DNA of 64,000 nt from Chitinophagales bacterium. Lineage in GTDB: Bacteria > Bacteroidota > Bacteroidia > Chitinophagales > Chitinophagaceae. This document shows positions 9,237-16,525 of this stretch, in pieces; position 1 is the first letter of the stretch, and each line of letters starts with the position of its first letter. The notes beneath the pieces are model-generated. The model had not been told where the DNA came from. It did no database searches and saw only the letters and a program-made list of their open reading frames with translations. The stretch lies in assembly GCA_020636505.1 (NCBI GenBank), contig JACJXR010000003.1, positions 186,001 through 250,000 on the forward strand. The letters run 5' to 3'. The translations under genes and the position numbers were made by a program.

Positions 9237-10505
9237 ATGGTAGATGTACTGTTGGGGTTGCAATGGGGTGATGAAGGAAAAGGAAAGATCGTTGATTACC
9301 TGGCCGCCGATTATGATATAATCGCTCGCTTTCAGGGAGGACCCAACGCAGGCCATACATTATATATAGAGGGCAAAAAAGTAGTGTTGCACACCATCCC
9401 TTCGGGAGTGTTTCAGCCACACTGCCTTAACCTTATAGGTAATGGCGTGGTGATTGACCCTGTTACTCTGAAAAAGGAGATAGAGGAGATAGTGGCACTG
9501 CAGCCCGACCTTTTGGAGCGCTTGTTCATATCCCAAAGAGCACACCTCATTACTCCAACACACAGAGCGTTGGACGCAGCATCCGAAGCGGCCAAAGGAA
9601 AGGAAAAGATAGGTTCCACGCTGAAAGGTATCGGTCCTGCATATATGGATAAAACAGGTAGGAACGGCCTTAGGGTGGGTGACTGCTTGGATGGAAACGA
9701 CTTTGAGGAGAAGTACGGCAAGCTGAAGCAAAAGCATATGGAATTGCTGAAGCAGTACGATTACGAAGTGGATATCGAAGGATGGGAGAATGACTTCAAA
9801 GAGGCTGTTGCCTTTTTGAGCAAGTTGAATATCATCAATGCTGAATACTGGTTGGAAGCCAATATAAAAGACGGTAAGAAAATATTGGCCGAAGGTGCTC
9901 AAGGTAGCATGTTGGATATTGATTTCGGTACATACCCGTTTGTTACTTCATCCAATACCATTGCTGCAGGCGTTTGTAACGGTTTAGGAATAGCCCCAAG
10001 ATATGTTGGTGATGTGTATGGTATTACCAAAGCGTATTGTACGCGCGTAGGTAGTGGCCCATTCCCGACAGAGCTTGAGGACGAGGTTGGTGAAGCGTTG
10101 AGAAAGGCGGGTAACGAGTTTGGTGCTACAACAGGACGCCCACGCAGATGTGGCTGGATAGACCTTGTGGCGTTGCGTTATGCGGTGATGTTGAGTGGTG
10201 TCAATAAGCTCATCATGACCAAGACTGATGTTTTGGACAGCTTCAGCCCGTTGTGTGCCGCCACTTCTTATAAAGTGAACGGTCAAGAAACCAAGGAAAT
10301 GCCATACGACCTTTGCAGTACAGAGGTTGACCCGCATTATGAAGAGTTTGCAGGTTGGGAGAAGCCGATAAACGAGTGTAAGACCTACGAAGAGACGCCT
10401 GAAACTTTCAAAAAATATTGTTCTTTTGTCGAAGAGTATCTTGGAACGGAGATAACATATATCTCCAACGGTACAGGCAGAGACCAACTTTTGAAAAAGT
10501 CATAA
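9237..10505 (+). CDS. purA: Adenylosuccinate synthetase
   Basis: Joins IMP and aspartate with GTP hydrolysis to form adenylosuccinate, the first committed step to AMP. The 422-residue product has the full family length. It shows GLQWGDEGKGKIVDYL near residue 7, including the GDEGKGK phosphate loop with catalytic Asp, and FQGGPNAGHTLY with the catalytic His. GIGPAY and the GTTTGRPRRCGWIDL-type segment (here EFGATTGRPRRCGW) near residues 297-310 are also present. It is followed by the acidic protein and pabB on the same strand. The IMP branch partner guaB is also in this window, about 45 kb away. Confidence 0.97.
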   Translation: MVDVLLGLQWGDEGKGKIVDYLAADYDIIARFQGGPNAGHTLYIEGKKVVLHTIPSGVFQPHCLNLIGNGVVIDPVTLKKEIEEIVALQPDLLERLFISQRAHLITPTHRALDAASEAAKGKEKIGSTLKGIGPAYMDKTGRNGLRVGDCLDGNDFEEKYGKLKQKHMELLKQYDYEVDIEGWENDFKEAVAFLSKLNIINAEYWLEANIKDGKKILAEGAQGSMLDIDFGTYPFVTSSNTIAAGVCNGLGIAPRYVGDVYGITKAYCTRVGSGPFPTELEDEVGEALRKAGNEFGATTGRPRRCGWIDLVALRYAVMLSGVNKLIMTKTDVLDSFSPLCAATSYKVNGQETKEMPYDLCSTEVDPHYEEFAGWEKPINECKTYEETPETFKKYCSFVEEYLGTEITYISNGTGRDQLLKKS

Positions 10506-10584
10506 AAAAATGTCTTGGATAATCTGAAATTTTTTGGAATTTCGTTTCAACAATAATTATTTAACTAACTAACTCAGTGGCGTT

Positions 10585-10965
10585 ATGACTACTAACGTTA
10601 TTAAAGAAAGAAAAGAGAATACAGCTGAGACATCCGAAGCGACAGTTGTAAGCATTAATGAGCATGGTATGCTTGTTGAATCGACTAAATCAAAAGAAGA
10701 GGAATCATTGTTGAGCCAATTACCTGTGGCTGCAAAAAGTCTGGATGACGAAGATGATGATGACGATGATGATTTTGATGACGACGATGATGATTTCGGT
10801 GACGACGATGATTTCGCCGATGAAGATTTCGAAGAATTCGATATGCCAAAATCAACCCCATCAAAAGGTGCTCCTAAAAAAGCGAAAGAAGATGATGATT
10901 TTGAATTGGATGATGATTTCGACTTCGACAATTTTGACGATGAGGACGAGGACGACGATTTCTAA
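10585..10965 (+). CDS. Highly acidic Asp/Phe-rich small protein
   Basis: A 126-residue protein that I cannot assign to a named family. Residues 1-55 are an ordinary mixed segment (MTTNVIKERKENTAETSEA...). From residue 53 the chain is dominated by Asp and Glu arranged as repeated D-tracts ending in Phe (DDDDDFDD, DDDDFG, DDDDFAD, EDDDFE, LDDDFDF, EDDDF), interrupted by one short basic stretch (SKGAPKKAKE). The protein ends in DEDDDF, a terminal acidic-Phe tip reminiscent of SSB C-terminal tails. No signal peptide or membrane segment is seen. It is disordered by composition and probably cytoplasmic. It sits 80 bases after purA and 14 bases before pabB, so it is likely co-transcribed with pabB. 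The coding DNA is a GAT/GAC-rich low-complexity tract, but the frame is open and has a clean ATG and stop. Confidence 0.7.
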   Translation: MTTNVIKERKENTAETSEATVVSINEHGMLVESTKSKEEESLLSQLPVAAKSLDDEDDDDDDDFDDDDDDFGDDDDFADEDFEEFDMPKSTPSKGAPKKAKEDDDFELDDDFDFDNFDDEDEDDDF

Positions 10966-10979
10966 ATTGTAATATCGTT

Positions 10980-12275
10980 TTGCTGAGACAAAAAAAAGTA
11001 TTCAGTATTGCAGATGAGCAATACGAACATATTAAGCAAGGAATGCTGAACCGGTCTGAACGGTTCGGCATTTTTCTTTTATTAGACAGTAACAACTATT
11101 CGGACAAGTACAGTAGGTTCGAGTGTTTGGTGGCCATGGGCATGGTTGGTGAGCCTATTGATGCTGCCGCAGGTCTTGAAGGGCTGAAAGGACATCATAT
11201 AGCTAACAAGGATTGGTTATTCGGCCATATCAATTACGACTACAAAAACAGGTTGGAGCCAAAGCTCTCCTCTACTCATCCTGACAAGGTCGGTTTCCCT
11301 GAGTTTTTCTTTTTTTGCCCACAAACGGTATGCTATGTCAACAAGGAAAAAACAGAACTGCATATTGAGTGCTTCGACTCTTCTCCCGACGAGGTCTACA
11401 ATGATATTTTAGCCGACGGTAAAAAGGATGTTGTTGTTGATGAGATACAACTGTCTTTCAATCATCGTGTATCCAAAGAAGATTACTTAGGAGTCATAGA
11501 TGATCTGCGAGAGCATATACGCAATGGAGATTGCTACGAGATAAATTATTGCACCGAAGGATATGTGGAAGGTGTTACTCTGACCCCCAAACATGTTTAC
11601 AACTCACTTGTCAATATCTCGCATGCACCCTTCGCGGCCTACTACAAAAACAGTGATAGGTACATGATGTGTGCCAGCCCTGAACGTTACATCCGTAAAG
11701 ATGGCAATGAGGTAATAGCTCAACCTATCAAAGGGACCATAAAGAGAGGGGTTGATTCCAATGAAGATGAACAGTTGAAAACTCAACTCAGAGAGAGCAT
11801 CAAAGACAGAGCGGAAAATGTGATGATAACAGACCTTTTGCGAAACGACTTGGCTCGTTCTTGCAAAACAGGAATCATTACAGTGGATGAACTGTTTGGT
11901 ATCTATACATTCCCACAGGTACATCAGATGATATCCACCGTAAGGGGCGCGCTGCGTGATGATGTTCATTTTGCTGATGTCATCAAATATTCCTTTCCGA
12001 TGGGTAGTATGACCGGAGCTCCAAAAGTGAAGGTGATGCAATTGATAGAGCAGTATGAAGTATCAGCCAGAGGGCTTTTTTCCGGTACGGTTGGTTATAT
12101 CACTCCCGACGGAGATTTCGACTTCAACGTCATCATCAGAAGCCTGTTTTACAATGCAGCCGATAAATACCTTTCTTACCAAACAGGAGGTGCTATCACC
12201 TACGACAGTGCCGCCGAATCGGAGTGGGAGGAGATGCGCCTGAAGGCTTGGGTATTGGAGCAGATTTTTACTTGA
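10980..12275 (+). CDS. pabB: Aminodeoxychorismate synthase component I / chorismate-binding enzyme
   Basis: A 431-residue chorismate-utilising enzyme for p-aminobenzoate, and so folate, synthesis. Hallmarks are GDCYEINYC near residue 183, CASPERYI at 231-238, PIKGT at 249-253 (the Lys-containing motif of PabB and anthranilate synthase I), DLLRNDLAR near 287, and the GSMTGAPK segment with the glutamate/metal region after it. PabB rather than TrpE is favoured by the lack of neighbouring trp genes and by the N-terminal form (NRSERFGIFLLLD); the distinction is not absolute. The frame opens with TTG at 10980. The first ATG (11043) would remove a segment that seems part of the conserved N-terminus. 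No amidotransferase subunit (PabA/TrpG) is in the window. Confidence 0.85.
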   Translation: MLRQKKVFSIADEQYEHIKQGMLNRSERFGIFLLLDSNNYSDKYSRFECLVAMGMVGEPIDAAAGLEGLKGHHIANKDWLFGHINYDYKNRLEPKLSSTHPDKVGFPEFFFFCPQTVCYVNKEKTELHIECFDSSPDEVYNDILADGKKDVVVDEIQLSFNHRVSKEDYLGVIDDLREHIRNGDCYEINYCTEGYVEGVTLTPKHVYNSLVNISHAPFAAYYKNSDRYMMCASPERYIRKDGNEVIAQPIKGTIKRGVDSNEDEQLKTQLRESIKDRAENVMITDLLRNDLARSCKTGIITVDELFGIYTFPQVHQMISTVRGALRDDVHFADVIKYSFPMGSMTGAPKVKVMQLIEQYEVSARGLFSGTVGYITPDGDFDFNVIIRSLFYNAADKYLSYQTGGAITYDSAAESEWEEMRLKAWVLEQIFT

Positions 12276-12337
12276 CAGAGAAAAAATATGCCGATGTATA
12301 ATTGTTTTTTTGAGTAGGTGTAGTATATTCACATGTA

Positions 12338-12511
12338 ATGAAAAAAGCATTATTCATATCCGGTGTTTTGACTGTAATGGTTGCCATGATGCAATCTTGT
12401 GCTCCAAATCGTAAACTTCCTCGTCCGCAGGGGCATCCGACTCCGCCGAAGAAAGTTACGATGCAATATCAGCCTGTACAGCAGCAGGGTGCTTCCGTTT
12501 ACAATTCGTAG
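12338..12511 (+). CDS. Small lipoprotein, Pro/Gln-rich
   Basis: A 57-residue protein. A short signal sequence (MKKALFISGVLTVMVAMMQ) is followed by the lipobox MQSC with Cys21, then a hydrophilic Pro-, Lys- and Gln-rich tail (APNRKLPRPQGHPTPP...). After lipidation the mature protein would be 37 residues, tethered to a membrane. The ATG and stop are clear and it fills most of the gap between pabB and the M14 peptidase. Function unknown; it resembles the many tiny unannotated lipoproteins of this phylum. Confidence 0.6.
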   Translation: MKKALFISGVLTVMVAMMQSCAPNRKLPRPQGHPTPPKKVTMQYQPVQQQGASVYNS

Positions 12512-12593
12512 GATCTTTCTTTGAATTTTTGCTGCAGTCACTTTTCGGTGTGCTGTCGCAATTACATTTGTTTCACATACGTATCTTTATCAA

Positions 12594-14324
12594 ATGAAGA
12601 ACAGCCTCCTTGGCCTGTTGTGTGTGGTATTTTGTCTAAACAATACCTATGCGCAAACAGGTGAAACAATGTATGCCGGCAACGGTGAAGTGCAGGGTAT
12701 ACCTTACTCCATGCTCATCGATATATTCAAAGAGTTTGACGAGAAAAGCGATAAAGTGTTGATGGAAGAAGCCGGAGAGACCGATACGGATTATCCGTTG
12801 CATGTTGTTTACTATTCGGGAGATGGACGATTTGATGCAAAGAAATGGCATGAACAAAACAAGGTGGTCATTCTCATAAATAACGGTATACATCCCGGAG
12901 AGCCCGATGGTATGAATGCCTCGGTATTACTGCTTGATGATATACTGACGGGAAAGGTGACTGTACCCGATAATATAGTCTTGGCATTTATTCCTGTGTT
13001 TAATGTAGGAGGACTTATCAACTCAAGAGACCATAGCCGCGCCAACCAAAATGGACCTACACATACGGGTTTTAGGGGTAATGCGCAAAACTTGGACCTT
13101 AACAGGGACTTCATCAAAATGGATGCGAGAGAGACAAGGTCGTTAGCCAAATTGATGCATAAACTCGACCCCGATATACTTATAGACAATCATGTTAGTA
13201 ATGGGGCGGACTACCAATATGTGATGACATTGCTCAGTACACAGCACAACAAACTTGGCGGCCCGATGGGGAAGTATCTCAACGAAAAGTTTGAGCCGAA
13301 CATCTACACTGAAATGAAAAAGCATTCGTTCGAGTTGGTACCATATGTGAATGTATGGGGCACTACACCGGATAAAGGGTGGACTGCATATTCGGAAACG
13401 CCTCGTTATCTAAGTGGCTTTGCAGCTATGTTCAATACCTATGCTTTTGTGGCGGAGACACATATGTTGAAGCCGTTTGAAGACAGAATCAAATCTACCT
13501 ATGAATTGATGCGCAGTATTATGGATGTGGCAAGTACTAAAGCAGCTGAGATCAAAGACAGTAGAAAACAACAAAAACAGTGGATAAAGAACAGTGCTGA
13601 GTTGTCCATTGCATGGGATGTGGACACCACAAAATCGACCATAATAGAGTTTAAAGGCTATGATGGGCAGATGATAACCAGTGAAGTGTCGGGTATGCCA
13701 AGGTTGTTTTACAATAAACAAAAGCCATACACCAAAAAAGTTCCACTAAGGAATACATATATGACTACGCAGTCCGTTGAGGTACCGAAAGCTTATGTTG
13801 TATTACAAGGATGGCATGATGTGATTGACAGATTGAAACTGAATGGTGTTGAAATGCGTAAGTTGGAGCACGATTCGACCATTACCGCATCCATATATTA
13901 CATAACGGACTACAAAACGGTGGACGCTCCTTATGAGTGTCATTATTTACACAGTAATATCAAGGTGCGTAAGGAAAGTAAATCGATCACCGTTCGCAAA
14001 GGGGACTATATAGTGCCGGCGAATCAAGCAGCCAAGCGATATATAGTTGAGACCTTGGAACCTACTGCTCCTGACGGTTTCTTTGCTTGGGGATTTTACG
14101 ATGCAATATTACAACAGAAAGAGTACTTCAGTGCATATGTGTTTGAGGATATGGCTGCCGAAATGTTGACAGATAACCCTGAATTGCAAAAAGAGTTTGA
14201 GCAGAAGAAAAAGGACGACCCTGAATTTGCCAAAAGCAGCAGAGCACAATTGCACTTTATGTATCTACACTCACCGTACTATGAGCCGGAGCATATGCGC
14301 TTCCCGGTATATAGGTTAGAGTAG
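12594..14324 (+). CDS. M14-family zinc carboxypeptidase, secreted
   Basis: A 576-residue secreted metallocarboxypeptidase. Residues 1-20 are a signal peptide ending at YAQ. The zinc site is complete: His100 and Glu103 in GIHPGEPDG and His200 in LIDNHVSNGADY. Arg171 in DLNRDF matches the substrate-carboxylate region, and Glu289 in FVAETHML is the candidate general base. The C-terminal 250 residues are an additional beta-rich region typical of large Bacteroidota M14 proteins. A role in peptide breakdown in the periplasm or outside is inferred. It overlaps the convergent pterin dehydratase gene by nine bases. Confidence 0.88.
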   Translation: MKNSLLGLLCVVFCLNNTYAQTGETMYAGNGEVQGIPYSMLIDIFKEFDEKSDKVLMEEAGETDTDYPLHVVYYSGDGRFDAKKWHEQNKVVILINNGIHPGEPDGMNASVLLLDDILTGKVTVPDNIVLAFIPVFNVGGLINSRDHSRANQNGPTHTGFRGNAQNLDLNRDFIKMDARETRSLAKLMHKLDPDILIDNHVSNGADYQYVMTLLSTQHNKLGGPMGKYLNEKFEPNIYTEMKKHSFELVPYVNVWGTTPDKGWTAYSETPRYLSGFAAMFNTYAFVAETHMLKPFEDRIKSTYELMRSIMDVASTKAAEIKDSRKQQKQWIKNSAELSIAWDVDTTKSTIIEFKGYDGQMITSEVSGMPRLFYNKQKPYTKKVPLRNTYMTTQSVEVPKAYVVLQGWHDVIDRLKLNGVEMRKLEHDSTITASIYYITDYKTVDAPYECHYLHSNIKVRKESKSITVRKGDYIVPANQAAKRYIVETLEPTAPDGFFAWGFYDAILQQKEYFSAYVFEDMAAEMLTDNPELQKEFEQKKKDDPEFAKSSRAQLHFMYLHSPYYEPEHMRFPVYRLE

Positions 14325-14549
14325 TTTATCAATAGCTTCAGCTAGCTTCCGGTCTTTATCGGTGACGGTATTACCCGCATCGTGTGTGTTCAAATGAATT
14401 TCGACAGTGTTCCATACATTGCTCCAATTGGGATGATGATTCTGCTTCTCCGCAAGGATGGCCACACGGGTCATAAAAGCGAATGCTTCAGAGAAATCCT
14501 TAAAAGTGAATTTTTGATATAGTTCGTTGTTGCTTTCAGTCCATGCCAT
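14316..14549 (-). CDS. 4a-hydroxytetrahydrobiopterin dehydratase (PCD/DCoH)
   Basis: A 77-residue protein matching pterin-4a-carbinolamine dehydratase. The active-site pattern EKQNHHPNWSNVWNTVEI is followed by TH. The paired histidines and the later His are the catalytic set of the family. It recycles oxidised pterin cofactor, normally for phenylalanine hydroxylase; no hydroxylase gene is visible here. Length is slightly short of the roughly 95-residue norm, with a trimmed N-terminus. Its 3' end overlaps the M14 peptidase gene on the other strand. Confidence 0.9.
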   Translation of the reverse strand: MAWTESNNELYQKFTFKDFSEAFAFMTRVAILAEKQNHHPNWSNVWNTVEIHLNTHDAGNTVTDKDRKLAEAIDKLL

Positions 14550-14656
14550 AGTTTTTGCATTTAAGATTGTTCTATATTTTGTTTACAGTTCTGTTGTATA
14601 ATTAAAGGGAATATAGTTTCTTTAAACTACTTGTAAATCATTAGTCTTCCACAAAT

Positions 14657-15478
14657 ATGAACAAATACCTGTTACCCCTTGCGATAGTATCAGCGCTATG
14701 CTCCTCAATCAATGTAAAAGCACAGAGATACAGCACTCATATGAATACTCAAATGAGGATGATGCAAGAAAGCTCATACCGATTAAATCGTGTTATGGGT
14801 TTTGATCCATATAGAAGTCGTTTTGATGAATTGGGTTTTTCTGCAGCATATGCAGCACCGTTTGTTGAGATAGATTATGCTGTTCCTGATGTGGTAGGGT
14901 ATAAAATGAAAAGTAAAATAGGGAGGCTGAAGCCCATTTTTGCATATGGTATTACAGGAGGCAGTTCAATACCTATTGCAAAACTCGGTGAGAAAGGGGC
15001 CTTGTTCTTCAATATGACAATGGCGATCAACTATACCAAGGGCGCCATCATGAATACCGATTTTAAAATAAATGACAAAATCAGTTTTAAAGAAGATCTA
15101 GAGTTCTATCGTTGGTATGTTCCTTTGGGTTTGGAGTATAAGTCCAGAGCTGAAGCCCGGTCAGACAAAGAGTTGAAGACAATGTACACTGTTGGAGCAG
15201 GCGTTGCGTTGATAGTTAACTCTGCAAGTCTTCTTGAAGCTTATGGAATTGATAATATCTCTCCTTATCTAAAGTTTGAGTTTGGCTACCATATGGGCAT
15301 AGCGTTCAAGCTGAGGGCAACATATTTTATCGGTGAGCAAGTTTGGGATGAGTTCTATGGTGCGGGTACCGATAATCCTTACAGGGAAGGCTTATATAAT
15401 TACAAAGTATCAACGTCCGGAGATTTGGTTATTGGACTTATCATCATGCCGTTCTCTTATACTTGGAACGACAATTAG
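14657..15478 (+). CDS. Secreted hypothetical protein, possible outer-membrane beta-barrel
   Basis: A 273-residue protein with a signal peptide (MNKYLLPLAIVSALC..., cleavage near VKA-Q). The rest alternates polar and aromatic or aliphatic residues in strand-like segments (for example KLRATYFIGEQVW and DLVIGLIIMPFSYTW near the C-terminus), which suggests a small outer-membrane barrel. I recognise no named domain and no T9SS sorting domain. It stands alone between two minus-strand genes and ends six bases before the SET-protein gene. Confidence 0.65.
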   Translation: MNKYLLPLAIVSALCSSINVKAQRYSTHMNTQMRMMQESSYRLNRVMGFDPYRSRFDELGFSAAYAAPFVEIDYAVPDVVGYKMKSKIGRLKPIFAYGITGGSSIPIAKLGEKGALFFNMTMAINYTKGAIMNTDFKINDKISFKEDLEFYRWYVPLGLEYKSRAEARSDKELKTMYTVGAGVALIVNSASLLEAYGIDNISPYLKFEFGYHMGIAFKLRATYFIGEQVWDEFYGAGTDNPYREGLYNYKVSTSGDLVIGLIIMPFSYTWNDN

Positions 15479-15484
15479 GGACGG

Positions 15485-15877
15485 CTATTCTTCCACGTCA
15501 AACCATACAGGCTCCTTACTGTTCCAGTCACCCATATAGTTGATGGTCAGTTCTTCGCCCACTTCTATATCGCGGATGGTTTTGATGATGATGGTGTCAT
15601 CCTCATAGTTCATGGAATGTTCGCAGTTGGCGGTGGGAGAGTGGTTATACAGCGGAACATAACCTAACGCCATACAACAGCCTTTATCGCCTGCAGATGG
15701 CTCCCAATGGAAGATGTAATCATGCAAGAGTGTCTTGTCCAACAACTCTTTTTCCGTTGCCGTCATCACAATTACAGGAGATTCTTCTATAACGGTATTT
15801 GCAGGTATGGGTTCCGTGGTGAAAACACCACGGTCTTTTCCTTCTGTATTGGCAATATGTAAAAACTGTGATGGCAT
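15485..15877 (-). CDS. SET domain-containing protein
   Basis: A 130-residue protein consisting of little but a SET domain. The start KDRGVFTTEPIPANTVIEE matches the N-terminal SET motif (GRGVFA). VPLYNHSPTANCEH gives the NHS motif for S-adenosylmethionine binding, and VGEELTINYMGDW gives the catalytic GEELxxNY motif with its Tyr. The post-SET Cys cluster is absent, as in other short bacterial SET proteins. It is a putative protein lysine methyltransferase; substrate unknown. Confidence 0.85.
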   Translation of the reverse strand: MPSQFLHIANTEGKDRGVFTTEPIPANTVIEESPVIVMTATEKELLDKTLLHDYIFHWEPSAGDKGCCMALGYVPLYNHSPTANCEHSMNYEDDTIIIKTIRDIEVGEELTINYMGDWNSKEPVWFDVEE

Positions 15878-15930
15878 TTGGTGCAGTCAACTCATAAGAT
15901 ACCAATAATATCCGAAGAGCATAAACAAAA

Positions 15931-15953
15931 CGGGCGGTGCATTGCACCGCCCG
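15931..15953 (-). terminator. Rho-independent terminator for the RlpA gene
   Basis: A nearly perfect inverted repeat (CGGGCGGTGCA with TGCACCGCCCG) lies 20 bases after the RlpA stop. Read on the minus strand it is followed by TTTTGTTTATG. Confidence 0.85.
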
Positions 15954-15972
15954 TAATATCTAAAAAGAGTAC

Positions 15973-16443
15973 TTACAATTTGTTTTCCGGTTGCTCCGAG
16001 CGTTCGGCATCAGCGGCACGTTGTGCCAATATGCCTCTTTTACCTTCTTCTTTGGAAACAACCTCAACCTTTACTTTGGCCAAACCCTGATAATGATAGC
16101 CCAATTTGCGTGCGCAAATGCTAGCCATGTCTATCAAACGCTTGTTGGATTTGTTCATCCTATCGTTGATACGAACGTACAAAACCTTGCCATTGTCAAG
16201 ATTGGTCACTTTAACATAGGTGTTGAGTGAAAGTGTGTTGCTGGCGGCTGTGTATTTGTCATTGCTGAATACCTCGCCTGTTGAAGTAGGCCTACCCACA
16301 AACTTGTCGTGGTAGTAGCTGGCTACTCCTTTGGCCACAGCATCATCAGTGATGAGCCTGCCATTCACATTTTCAACATCTTCTTGCGCAAAAACTGCAT
16401 TAGAAAATAACAATACTAATAAGCTAGTAAATATTAGTTTCAT
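15973..16443 (-). CDS. rlpA: RlpA-family double-psi beta-barrel protein
   Basis: A 156-residue exported protein. Starting at ATG 16443 gives a clean signal peptide (MKLIFTSLLVLLFSNAVFAQ); an upstream in-frame start at 16509 would only add a non-conserved leader. The mature part carries the RlpA signature GVASYYHDKFVGRPTSTGEVF, followed by AASNTLSLNTYVKVTNL and VLYVRINDR, the latter with the conserved Asp. RlpA proteins act on or bind denuded peptidoglycan strands. No SPOR domain is present and the C-terminus is a basic Gln/Glu-rich tail. Periplasmic location is inferred. Catalytic activity is unproven for short forms. Confidence 0.85.
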   Translation of the reverse strand: MKLIFTSLLVLLFSNAVFAQEDVENVNGRLITDDAVAKGVASYYHDKFVGRPTSTGEVFSNDKYTAASNTLSLNTYVKVTNLDNGKVLYVRINDRMNKSNKRLIDMASICARKLGYHYQGLAKVKVEVVSKEEGKRGILAQRAADAERSEQPENKL

Positions 16444-16525
16444 ATATACATTATTGGTTAATCGTGCAAATATACACCCTTTTTGCCATGTGAGGACATT
16501 AATTCTCACATCCGATTGTTAAAGT

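Noticed and set aside
10741..10965. GAT/GAC tract considered as a plain microsatellite
   Set aside because: The codons mix GAT, GAC, GAA, TTC and TTT in one open frame with a proper ATG and stop, so a coding function is more likely.
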